DNA of 64,000 nt from assembly GCA_003339415.1 (NCBI GenBank), contig PDHQ01000107.1, positions 33,262-97,261 on the forward strand, in the 5' to 3' direction. Both the position numbers and the translations under genes were made by a program. This document shows positions 48,997 through 59,172 of the stretch, in pieces. The DNA comes from Ophiocordyceps camponoti-saundersi (nom. inval.). Taxonomy: Eukaryota > Ascomycota > Sordariomycetes > Hypocreales > Ophiocordycipitaceae. Position 1 is the first letter of the stretch, and every line of letters begins with the position of its first letter. Under the pieces are notes generated by a model that was not told the DNA's origin, searched no databases, and saw only the letters and a list, made by a program, of their open reading frames with translations.

Positions 48997-50111
48997 TGTG
49001 AGCGTGTGAGCGTGTGTGAGTGAGTGAGTCTGGCTGTCTGTGCCTCGTACATATGTACATACATACTGCACGCGGGTAGAGGCATATTAGGGGGGGGAGG
49101 GGGGGGGAGAGAGAGACAGAGATTTAGGGGAACAAAGACCCTTCAGCAAGGGAGCCGTCAGAGAGGTATATGGAAGGAGGGTAGGTAACACACGTTTCTG
49201 AGTCGTCTCGTTGAGCGGCGCAGCCCAAAGAGAGGGCGGTCGATCAAGGCAGAGAGAGGGGGAAGAGGAGAAGGAGAAGCAGCTCAAAGTGACGAGGCGC
49301 TCCGACAAAACACACACACACACACACAAAGGTGGAGTGAGGTAGCCTTGCAGCAGTTCCATCCCTGCAGCTTTACGCCCATAGTTTATAGTGGGCAAAA
49401 AAAAAAACCACAGTGGACTCACCCGCTATAGGCTAGGTGGACGGATACCTGTGGAGCAGTAGCCTCTACCCTAGTAGCAGAGCGTGCTAGTAGGGGGGGG
49501 GGTCGGTGCCTGAGCCATCCATATCTGGTCGGGCGGCCCCTCCCCTGGCAGCCGAGGCTTAGGTTGCTACTAAGGTATGGCGGCGCCCCCCGTTAGTCGG
49601 CACCGGCCTCGACTCGAAAAGGCTCTCTCTCGCTCAGTCAGTCTGTCTCTCACTCTCTCTCACTCTCAACCTGGCCTACAGTGCCACCTGGTAGGTACCG
49701 GCCAAGTTGTAGTAGCGTGTGGTATCCGCAGGTAGAGGCTAGAGGCTAAAGGCCAGAGGCTAGAGAGGTGTCCATCCGATCCAATCCAACATCCTAAGAG
49801 GATATCCCTTTCGTTTCTTTGCCTTGCCCCTTGCCCTCGATGGTCGGATGCCCTGCGTAAGAGAGGCAAAGAAAGAAAACGGGATATTGTATCCGTGATT
49901 TTTTTTTTGATTCCCGGCTTCGGAGCCGGCTTGACCCCTGCAAAAGTTGCACGACTTGAAATCGACGACGGCCGCACCAGTAATTGCATACCTACCTACC
50001 TTACCTTCCTACACACACACAGGCGCGCGCGCGCAGTCACACACATACACAGAGGCACACACGCACATCTACCGGCACCTAACATGGAACACCTGTAGGA
50101 GAAGAGAGAAG

Positions 50112-50144
<33 letters not shown>

Positions 50145-50664
50145 ACAGGGATACACAACACGCGCGCACTCGCGCACACACCTACACACACTCACACTCA
50201 CACTCACCTACACACTCACCTACACACCTACCTACGACGCCACTATCTACCTACCTTCCTACCTACAGACACACACACATACATACATACCTACATATCC
50301 GTACATGCAACGCGCACACACACACATCATACATACATATCTATCCGCCTCTCATAAATTCCATCGGGCCTTTTTCTGCCTGCAGCTGCTTTTTTTCATT
50401 TTGTCGTTTCTGCCTTGAGCCGCAAACACCGCTCAGGGGTCCTGAGATCCAAGCATCGGGAGTAAGAGGGAAGGGGAAGAAAAAAAAATAGAGTCGCGAC
50501 GCGCTCATCAATCACGTCGCTTTTTTTTTCCCTTCTCTTTCTTTCTCTTCCCCGTTCAATCCCTTCATTTATTTCCTTCCTTTTTATTTTCTACCTCTCT
50601 CTCTCTTTCTCTGTTCCCTTGATTTTTAATCCATCCGTCCTCCTCATCCTCCTCCTCCTCTTCC

Positions 50665-50783
<119 letters not shown>

Positions 50784-50786
50784 CCG

Positions 50787-50795
50787 NNNNNNNNN
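50787..50795. other. Assembly gap (9 N)
   Basis: Nine undetermined bases directly after the long C run. The gap size is probably nominal. Confidence 0.97.
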
Positions 50796-50800
50796 CCCCT

Positions 50801-50987
50801 CAAGGGCTCTTCTCCCCCCTCAAGGGCCGTCGACCTGGCCGGAAAAAAAAAACTACACCAAACAAGAAACGCGCCCCCCCCCCCCCCCCTCCCCCCCCCC
50901 CCCCCCCCCCCCCAAGGGCTCCTCCCCCCCCGAAAGGGACGACAACCAGGCGAAAAAAAAAAAACTACCCCAAACAAGAAACGCGCC
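50801..50987 (+). repeat. Diverged direct repeat in the DENN gene leader
   Basis: CAAGGGCT, an A run of 10-12 bases, then ACTAC-CCAAACAAGAAACGCG occur twice, at about 50801-50876 and 50913-50987. C runs separate the copies. This could be a true tandem duplication or an assembly artefact beside the gap. Confidence 0.7.
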
Positions 50988-51044
50988 CCTCCCAACATCT
51001 TTCCCCCCCCCCCCCCCCCCTGACGCGGTACCATCTGACATGTC

Positions 51045-54000
51045 ATGGACGACTCCTCCACGCCCCTGGCCGACTACTTCTGGATCGCCGGAGTAGAATC
51101 CGTCTCCTACGATGGAAGCCAGCTGTCGATTCGAGAACACGGTGGCGAGCTACGCGCCGCTGCTCGCCACTCGCGTCAGAGCTCAGCAAATCGTCTGTCC
51201 AAGACGTCCACCGTCGATGCTCGCTTCTCCATCACCACTCTGGACGAGCTCGACGGTAATACCAGGAGCAACCGGAGCAGCGCCACCATCAAGCCCGCCG
51301 CTTCCGCCGCCGTCGCCAGGTGTCCCGCCGCTGAGCAGCCGCCCCAGCTGGGCGACTTCGACTTCGACTCGGCCCTCATCAAGTTCGCTGCCGAGCGCGA
51401 AAACTTCCTCGAGGACCTGTCCTTTTCTGCCGGCGCCAAGACCCAGTCTAGGCCTCCCATGGTCAACCCCCGCGCCGAACGTATACGTGCCGACGACGCC
51501 TCCAGTGGCAGGGTGAGCCCCTTGAGGAGCATCAAGGGCAGCATCCGTCGCAAAATCAGCTTCAGGGACATGAACAGCGTCCGCAGACAGCCCGGCTCCT
51601 CTAGGCAGACCTCTTCCACCAGAGCAGGTACGGCTAATTTTCCCTTTTCTTTCCTCTCCTTTCGTCCTTTCTCCTTCTCTGACCTTCTGTCTCTCCTCCT
51701 CCTCCTCCAGCTTCCATCCGTACCGCCAGACGACTCAGCAACTATAATTCGGTCATCCCTCCTCCCGAGCCCCTCAACACCGATCCCGACATGCACCCTC
51801 TCAAGAGACGCTTCGAGCCCGTCCTACTCGACCGATACCCACCCAAGACGGCCACCGATGACGTTGCCAAGCGCGGCAGATTTCCCGATTACGTCCCCAT
51901 GTTCGCCTTCCCAAACGACATACAGATTGTTTCGTCTGATGATCGCCCCCGATCCACCTGGCATGGCTTCACCATGACTTCGGACGACAACTCCAAGCTC
52001 TACGGCCTCACCATCATCATATGGACCGCCCTGACGGCCGACGTCGCCGACGACATCGAAACCAAGTGCGAACAATGGCGCCAGAGTCACATGTCCAACG
52101 AGGAACGCGAGCTGGCCGCGAGCCTTGGCGTGCGACTGGCGGCCGAGCGCTCTCACCTCTCCTACCTCCTGTCCAAGCTGCCCACCATACCTTCGGGCTC
52201 TTCGGCCCGCGATAGGCTCGAGGACGAGATCGGCACCGTCGAGGAAAAGATTGCCCTCATGACCGACATGCTGCGGCCCCTGAGGCACGGCGCCGCCTCC
52301 AAGATCGAGGGCCTCACCGCCGGCGAGAGCGGGCTCTGGATCCCCCGAGCCTACGGCGTCCTCGGTCGCGACGTCGCCAACATGGCCTTTTGGAAGGAGT
52401 GGCTCAAGACCATCCTCATCCCCATGACCGACGGCTGCGTCCTGAGGGTCCCGCCCAGCTCCCCCAAGGTCGGCCGCTGGCAGCCCCTGGAGCGCTACGT
52501 CGTCAACCTCTGCACCGAGGCCTTCAGTCCGCTCGGCTCCAAGACCCAGGTCGAGCTGGGCGTCAGGGAGCTGAGGCTCTACGCCCGCAAGGAGGCTGCC
52601 AACGAGCTGCCCGGCTCCCGCACCGTCGACCTCTACGCCCTCTTCCGATGCCTGTCGCTCGAAAACGTCGTCGCCCTGTTCGAGTACGCCATGGCCGAGT
52701 CGAGGATCATCTTCCTCTCCTCCCACACGAGCATGCTGCACCTGGCCTGCCACGCCCTGGCCAGCCTGCTCTACCCCTTTACCTGGGCCAGCATATTCAT
52801 ACCGGTCCTGCCCGCGAGGCTGATATCCGCCCTCGAGGCTCCCTGCCCCTACATCGTCGGCGTCGAGCGCCGCTACGAGACCATCGACCTGCCCGACGAC
52901 GACTACGTCCTCGTCGACCTGGACAGGGACACCATCGACGCCACCTCGCAGCCTCATCGCCTGCCGCGCCCGCACCGCCGGAAGCTGATGTCGCTGCTGC
53001 AGGTGGCGGCCCCTCACACGCTGCGTTACGGCGTCTCCGTCGGCCCTCCCCCCTACGCCATCGAGTCGTTCCCCTACGATTCCTTCTCGTCCGAGAACGG
53101 GTCCGTCTTCTCGTCGACGCCCCCGCCGGCCACATTGGCCAAGTGGGTTTCCCAGAGCTCGTCCAGCTTTGCCGAGGCCGATGCCGCCGACCAGTTGCAT
53201 CCGCCCGTCTTCAACGCCTTCCTCCTCTCCTCCTCCTCCTCCTCCTCCTCCTCCTCCTCCGCCGCCGCCGCCGCCGCCACCGACAATGGACGATGCGAAC
53301 GACCGGGCACGAGCAAGTCGAGCCGGACCAGCCCACAGTCCTCCGTCTCGCCGGCGTCGACCAACTTCCCGCCCATGCCGACGACGCCCCTGTCACGGAG
53401 CGACTCGGGCTTCGCCCTGACGGCCACGCTGCGCGAGAAACGGTCTGGTCATTTTGGCGAGGACAAGGGCCGTCGGAGCTCGTCCTTTGGTCTCGACAAG
53501 TTTCATCCGGCGCACCGGGCCGGCGTCTCGCTCCTCAACGGCCACCAACCCAACGCATCCATATCGGGCATCTCGGTCGACTCTCACTCATCCTTTGGCG
53601 TCGGCGGCGTCGGCTACGCGCCGTCGACGTACGCCCAGTCGACGCTGGCCGCGTCCACCATCATGCCCAGCATGCAGGTTCAGCCGGTGCGCAACACGGA
53701 GACGACGGTCTGGGTCGAGGGCCACTGCTTCCGCCTCGGCAGCCCGGACGACGCCTCCTCTTCCTCGGCCTCTACCTCCTCCACCACCAACTCGGCCTCT
53801 ACGACCGCCTCGTGCTCCTCGCCCTGCGCCATCTGCGACGAGCGGTCCGACGCCGACGGCGTCTACATCTGCACCGTCTGCAAGACCGTCGCTCACGGCA
53901 GGTGTCTCGGCCAGGTGTCTCTCGTCTGTCCGGAGGCCTTTCGCCCGGACCGCGTCAGGGCCGCCTTTGTGCGCTGCATGGCCAGCTTGCTGTACACGTA

Positions 54001-54648
54001 CCGAAAGCACCTCGGCCGACCGTCGAAGCAGCAGAAGAGCAACGGCCAGCTGTACGCCTTTGACATGGACGCCTTTATCAAGGGCTTGCCCTATGAGCAG
54101 CAGGAGTATGCGGCGATGCTCCGGGACACGCAGTGTAAATTCCTCCTCCCCCAAGCAATGCACTGTCTGCTAACTAACATCGATGCCGCCGAACAGCATT
54201 CAACGAATTCATCGGCCACCGCGAAACGACGGCGGCGACGGACCCCTCCATCAGGCTCTTCGACGAGATCATCATGGCCAAAAAGTTCCGCGGCCGCCCT
54301 GGTCTCCCCTCGGGGCTCTCTCGCCTCTCGACCATCCGCGCCTCCCACGGCGCCCCGCCCAACGCTTGGAACCTCTCGGCGCCGTCGCGCGGGCCCGGCT
54401 CCAAGGCTCCGCCCTACCTGACGGACACGACGGATCACATCTGGCGAACGGCTTCGGTTCCCCTGCCCAAGGGCAACTTCCCGGGAGAGTACCGGTCCGT
54501 GGTCACGCGCATCCCGCACCGCCTCGACCGGGCTCTCATGAGAGAGCCTCGCTCGATCCAGGGCGTCCCCCGCGCCGAGCAGAGAGGCGCCCGCGGCCTT
54601 GTCCGCAAACAGGTCCCGAGCATGCTGGGCACCACACCCCCGACATGA
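51045..54648 (+). CDS. DENN-domain protein with embedded C1-like zinc finger
   Basis: Exons 51045-51627, 51711-54134 and 54197-54648, 1152 aa. A basic/Ser-rich N-terminus is followed by an upstream DENN part (F-E-P-V-L-L-D-R-Y-P-P), then the central DENN core with L-R-L-Y-A-R-K-E, L-F-R-C-L-S-L-E-N-V-V-A-L-F-E-Y-A-M and R-I-I-F-L-S-S-H-T-S-M-L. Next comes a long Ser-rich linker with a Ser run coded by TCC repeats. About residue 920 there is a C-x2-C...C-x2-C...H-x2-C cluster (C-A-I-C-D...C-T-V-C-K...H-G-R-C), a C1/PHD-like zinc finger. The downstream DENN part (D-T-Q-S-F-N-E-F-I) spans the last intron. DENN proteins are usually exchange factors for Rab GTPases; the Rab partner is unknown. Confidence 0.85.
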
Positions 54649-55628
54649 GACGTTTTTTTTCCCATTTCTCTCCTTCTTCTCCCCGTCTTCACCATCTCTC
54701 ATGGCCAATGAGTTTTTATATGTCTTTTTTTTTTGTCTCCTCGTTCGCTACCTTGTACAAAGAACAGAAGAGGAGACAAAGTGTTGTCTTTAATTTTTTT
54801 TCATTTCTTTTCCTCTTCCCCCTTTTTTCCACCGTCTTCATCGTTGAATTCCCGGGACTCGACGCCCGTGTAAGCTACCGATCCCTTCCTCCTCCTCCAC
54901 CTCTTTTCTTTTCCCGACGGTCTTTTTTTTTTCCAACTTCGATTTAGGAGTGGGAATTGAAAAAAAAAAAAATCCACGGGAGGGGAGTTTTTGGGCAGAA
55001 GGTGAAAGGAAGGGGAAAAGGGTGAAGGAAAGAAGGAAAGAAAGAAAATGGAGGAGGGTGTGTGTGTGAAAAAGAGGGGAAAATCATATTCGGAGCGTCG
55101 TCATGGTCCAAAACTGAGCGAGAGAGAGAGAGATGAGATGAGATGAGAAAAAGACGAGAGAAAGAGAAATGAAATAAAGTGAAATGAAAGAAACGAAAGA
55201 AAAGAGATGCCGAGAAAAAAGGGCGTCTCTTCATCATCATTCACATTGGCCTGCTTGAATGATTTCCTCATCAACCCCCTTCTTTCTTCGAGAGGGGAAG
55301 TCGTGTCAAAGAAGAAGCCCTGTCGGTGATGGCTTCACAGGCTGGCGCGCTCTGCTCTACGCACATCCACTGTATCCTTACATACCTAGGTTACATATCC
55401 GTACCTACATACGATGCCCGTCAAGTCAAGGCACGAGCAAAAAGGACACACACAAAGGGGCTAAAGAAAACAAAGAATTCTCAGACTCCCATGGCATCTC
55501 GACGACGTGCCTACGGTACGATGATGTAGCTACCTAAACTTGGTCCCTCCGCCCAGGGCCGTCTCGAGTGCGGCTGAGGAAAAAAAAAGATAACAAAAGA
55601 TGCTATTTGGCCCCTCCTTCACCCCCCT
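54649..55628. other. Convergent intergenic region, DENN / DUF726 genes
   Basis: About 1 kb between two gene 3' ends. It is pyrimidine-rich to about 54950, then purine-rich (GGGGAAAAG and GAGATGAGATG repeats, 55000-55210), with A/T runs. Nothing gene-like recognised. Confidence 0.5.
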
Positions 55629-57782
55629 TTACCTGATGGGCTTGTTCCGCCTCGCCACCGGCTTCCTCTGAGAGCGCGTCTGCCTGGCCGACCTCTTCTT
55701 CGTCGTCATCGGCTGCTGCTGCTGCTGCTGCTGCTGAGGCGGCGGCGGCGGCGGCGGCGGAGGCGGTCTAGGCGCGACGCCCTCCCATCCAATGTCCTGG
55801 AGGATGCGGCCGGCAAAAGAGTGATAGTCGACGTGACCGCGCGGCAATTCTCCGACGCAGTGGTTCTCGACGCCATACGCCCCCTGAACCTCCTGCAGTC
55901 CTGCGACGCCAAAGTGGACGTTGGAAGTGCGGTACATGAAACCCAGCAGAAAGTCCTGCTCCGAATAAACGTTTACCAGCCGGCCCGAGACGACACTCTT
56001 GAGGGTGAGCCAGACGCGGCTCTCCGACGGTGCCGGGGTGCCCATCATGACGACGGAATCGATCAAGCCAAACTGGCGACGCTCGGCCAGCACCATGAGG
56101 CACGTGTAGATGGCCCGGGATCCCAGGCTGTAACCGACGAGAGAGACGGAGCGCTCCCCCTGGAACTTGTGTCGGACAATGGCATCGGCGAGAAGGGCGC
56201 CCGCCTTCTCGGCGCGGACGATTCCCGTACCCCAAGGAATATCGATGAGCTTGCTGACCTTGAGCAGGTGGCTCGGCCAGCAAAACTCCATGAGACTCGA
56301 GAAAACTGCATCGGGATTCAGCATCTGCCTTGCAGCGTGAGGTTTGGTCAGTGGTTCCCTACTGGTACGCGCGGCAATCTCCTTCTTGGCGCTTCTCCAA
56401 GCCGTGCTCTTGATGACCGTCTCGAGCGCACCGCCCAGCTGCACGAGAGCGTCGACCTCCCAATGGACGACGTACGTCTCGGCGTCTCGGCCGAGGCATT
56501 TCCACGGGGTGACGACGTCCTTGTCCTGAGAGAGACAGCCGCTCATGGCAAGGGTGACGCGGAGTCGGCGGTCGGCGGCCGGCGTCTCGCTCGCAACACG
56601 GTATTCCGAATGGGCTTCGTCGTGCAGGCGGATCAGGGCAAAATCCTGGATATCGCGGCACCAATTGTCGACCATCTTACTGAGGGGCCTGACAGGACTG
56701 ATGCCGAAGAGGTTGCTCAACAGATGGCCGTGTTCGGCCATGGGTCCCAGCAATCCGGCTACGGCAGCGGGGCCCAGTCCGGGGCCGTGCTGCATATCCC
56801 CGATGCCATCCGACCTGAGACGTCCAGCAAGGCCGGCAGTGGGGGAAGAGGCGGCTGCGAGGCCAGTCTTCCACCGACGAGAGGCGGACTTTTCGTTGGG
56901 CTTCTCGTAGAACTGTTGGCTGGCGGCAAATTCGAGAGCAGCCTTGGCAAGAGCGTGAGAGACACAGAGTTCGTCCTTGTGGTACAGCTCGAGAGAGAGG
57001 TTCAGAGAAGACGTCAGGTTCAGCAGGAGGATGCGGGCATTGGCTCCGAAGTCCTGCAGCGACAAGACGAGCAAGATGACAAGGTGAAGCATCAGCCGTC
57101 TCTTGTCGACGGAGAGGAGCCAGAGTGTGTTGGGTATCGGCGAGAACTTTTTGGCTAGCTCTTCATCCATGACAGGTGAGGGAGCTCGGGGTGGACCTAT
57201 GGGGAACCGGTCAGTTGGGAAGGTGAATGCAAGGAAGGGGTGGAAAGTCAAGTTACCAGTTGCCAAGGTTAAGCCACCGCGGCCGATAGCAGGACGACCA
57301 CCGCGACCGCGACCGCCTCGAGAGCGAGGATGGCCTTGGGGAGCAGCCGGGTCGGTGATGTGTATCTCCCGGGTGCGCTGGATGATGGCCGTCTGCCATT
57401 TGCGAAAGAACAGAAGAGCTTCCTTCTTCAGCTCTTGAAGCTGGGGAGTCATGGCCTCGGCCTCCTCCTTGACGACGATTTTATGAGCCTCGACAAAGGC
57501 CTTGGAGCCATCGCCGGAAAGGTGAGGCGACGACTTGGTGTCGGCGTCGGAGATGGCGCACTTGAAGAGGGCAAGGGACAGCCAGTGGTGGTGATCATGC
57601 TGGGCGAGGACAGGGGTGACGGGGGGTGAGTCGAAGATGCAACTTATGTCATTGTGCATCTTGTCGGTGATTGCGCTGACAAGGGTAGTTAAATCGTTCC
57701 TTTCAGCGAGAGAGATGAGGCCAGTCAAATCTGCATGTCGACGAAACGTCGGATGGCCGGAGCCGCGACTGACGCGGCCCAT
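55629..57782 (-). CDS. DUF726 family alpha/beta-hydrolase-like membrane protein (Mil1/TMCO4-like)
   Basis: The frame is open for 717 aa. The nucleophile motif G-Y-S-L-G-S-R-A lies at about residues 548-555 (56127-56141 on the plus strand), followed by the family blocks L-A-E-R-R-x-F-G-L, V-S-G-R-L-V-N-V-Y-S-E-x-D and H-F-G-V-A-G-L. A hydrophobic stretch (about residues 232-262) would be a membrane helix. The C-terminus is a Pro run, a Gln run from CAG repeats, then Lys/Arg-rich. Two segments have complete intron signals yet are multiples of three: 57197-57256 (GTAACT...CCATAG, 60 bp) and 56306-56368 (GTACCA...ATGCAG, 63 bp). If both are spliced, the protein has 676 aa. The yeast relative Mil1 binds the clathrin adaptor complex; enzymatic activity is not proved. 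Confidence 0.83.
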   Translation of the reverse strand: MGRVSRGSGHPTFRRHADLTGLISLAERNDLTTLVSAITDKMHNDISCIFDSPPVTPVLAQHDHHHWLSLALFKCAISDADTKSSPHLSGDGSKAFVEAHKIVVKEEAEAMTPQLQELKKEALLFFRKWQTAIIQRTREIHITDPAAPQGHPRSRGGRGRGGRPAIGRGGLTLATGNLTFHPFLAFTFPTDRFPIGPPRAPSPVMDEELAKKFSPIPNTLWLLSVDKRRLMLHLVILLVLSLQDFGANARILLLNLTSSLNLSLELYHKDELCVSHALAKAALEFAASQQFYEKPNEKSASRRWKTGLAAASSPTAGLAGRLRSDGIGDMQHGPGLGPAAVAGLLGPMAEHGHLLSNLFGISPVRPLSKMVDNWCRDIQDFALIRLHDEAHSEYRVASETPAADRRLRVTLAMSGCLSQDKDVVTPWKCLGRDAETYVVHWEVDALVQLGGALETVIKSTAWRSAKKEIAARTSREPLTKPHAARQMLNPDAVFSSLMEFCWPSHLLKVSKLIDIPWGTGIVRAEKAGALLADAIVRHKFQGERSVSLVGYSLGSRAIYTCLMVLAERRQFGLIDSVVMMGTPAPSESRVWLTLKSVVSGRLVNVYSEQDFLLGFMYRTSNVHFGVAGLQEVQGAYGVENHCVGELPRGHVDYHSFAGRILQDIGWEGVAPRPPPPPPPPPPQQQQQQQQPMTTKKRSARQTRSQRKPVARRNKPIR
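57197..57256 (-). other. Probable in-frame 60-bp intron in the DUF726 gene
   Basis: On the minus strand it runs GTAACT to CCATAG, with ACTGACC about 15 bases before the acceptor, and its length is a multiple of three. The 20 residues it would encode (Phe/Thr/Pro-rich) look unlike the flanking Gly/Arg-rich and Pro-rich sequence. Splicing is more likely than retention. Confidence 0.65.
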
Positions 57783-58444
57783 GACGAGAGGATGGAAGTC
57801 GAGGTTTGCGTTTGGTTTTCCTCTGAGAGTGTTTCTTTCGGTGAAGGCAGAGTGATGTTTTCTCGGGGGGAGGAAGAGAAGAGGTAAAGAAGAAGAGGAA
57901 GAGGAAGATGAAGAGGAAGCAGAAGAAAGATGGTGAGCAGGGAAGAGGGGGGTTTGAATGGATTTGCTGGGGAGATGAAAGGCGAAGACAATATCAATGA
58001 ATAGAGAGGTGAATAGAAAGAGGTATCAAGGGGGGGGGGGAACCGGGGACAAAACGACAGGGGACAACGACAACGACAAGGACAACAATAGGAAGCCCCG
58101 ACTGGCTTTTTCTTTGTGTTGTTGACGATGAAGGATTGCAGCATCAAAAAGAAAGCAATAGTAGCAGATGAGGAGGAGTGTGATGGTGGTTTCTGGGTGG
58201 GTGGGTGGGTGAAGGTAGGTAGGATAGTAGGTAGGTAGGATAGTAGGTACCTAGGTGGTAGGTGGTAGGTGGTAGGTGGTAGGTAGAGGAGAAGGGCGTT
58301 TGCAGACCAACTGGCAGGCGGGCCATTTGCTGCTGCTGCTGCTGCTGCTGTGCTTCTGCTGCTGCTTCTGCTTCTGCTTCTGCCGCTGCCGCTGCCCACC
58401 GAGGGCTGTCAGGGCCGGTCGAGGGAAGCCCTTTTTTCCCTCTC

Positions 58445-58488
<44 letters not shown>

Positions 58489-59172
58489 TGTTGCTGTTGC
58501 TGTGTTGCTGCCCCTTTCTCGTCCCCTCCTTCGAGGCATGGCGTCATCCCCTCTTCTCTTCTACCCATCCGAGCGAGCGTGAGATAGAGAGAGAGACTCG
58601 GTGAGAAGTTGCTCATTGACGAACAGAATCACACACTGGAAATGCCGAGGTGCGGCCTGGCGGTGGTGCGGCGGTGAGAGATGGAACGGAAAGAAGGACA
58701 GCCGGTGATGCCATGCCGGTGATGCCGGTGATCATCTTGGTTCCTGCCTCGCTTTGTCTTTGTCTTCGTCTCGTTATCGTGGGTTGCTCTTTCCCTCTTT
58801 TTTTTCAATTCATCCTTCTCTCCCTCCTCTACTTCTCTCCCCTCTTCCGTCCTCTAATCCCTCCCTCTCCTCTTCCCCTTCTTCAGCCTCTCAAAGCGCT
58901 CGCTGTTGCAGAGAGTCGGTGCATCTCCTCATCCATCGTCGCCAATCTCGTCACTCGTCGTCATTGTCGTCATCGTCATCGTCATCATCATCATCATCAT
59001 CATCATCGCCGCCGCCGCCGCCGCCGCCATTGCCGGACAATGAAAAACCAAACCTACTCCTACCAATCCTGCCTGCGCCCATCCGACCCGCCCATAGCCG
59101 CGCCGCGCCGCATGCTCAGCCAAAACACCAACGGGCCTCCTTGCACGGTAGACTGCATTTCGACGTCAAATG
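57783..59172. other. Intergenic with CTG/CAG microsatellites
   Basis: This lies between the DUF726 start and the polymerase iota 3' end, both minus. GAA-rich sequence (57880-57910), GGTAGGTA units (58200-58285), CTG runs at 58329-58352 and 58448-58490, and GAGA at 58586-58594 fill much of it. ORFs here encode Gln, Leu or Cys runs and are not genes. Confidence 0.55.
58329..58503. repeat. Compound CTG/CAG microsatellite
   Basis: CTG runs at 58329-58352 and 58448-58490 are joined by CTT/CTG-type degenerate units (58353-58395) and extended by TTGCTG units to about 58503. It is intergenic, and on the minus strand it would encode Gln runs. A similar CAG run lies inside the DUF726 gene at 55718-55737. 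Confidence 0.8.

Noticed and set aside
47458..50350. Regular repeats considered as a CRISPR-like or minisatellite array
   Set aside because: The units are mono- to tetranucleotide microsatellites without unique spacers, and the host is eukaryotic.
51824..53200. 458-codon minus-strand ORF opposite the DENN gene
   Set aside because: It is the complement of strongly biased GC-rich coding sequence, with Gly/Val/Asp-rich composition and no domain; the plus-strand DENN frame is clearly the real one.
52390..54063. 557-codon plus-strand ORF overlapping the DENN gene in another frame
   Set aside because: Its Arg/Pro/Leu-rich composition is typical of an out-of-frame reading of a GC-rich gene.
55821..57158. 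445-codon plus-strand ORF opposite the DUF726 gene
   Set aside because: Antisense shadow; the minus-strand frame has the recognisable GxSxG motif and family blocks.
58276..58604. ORFs with Leu, Cys or Gln runs near 58.4 kb
   Set aside because: They translate a CTG/CAG microsatellite in different frames.
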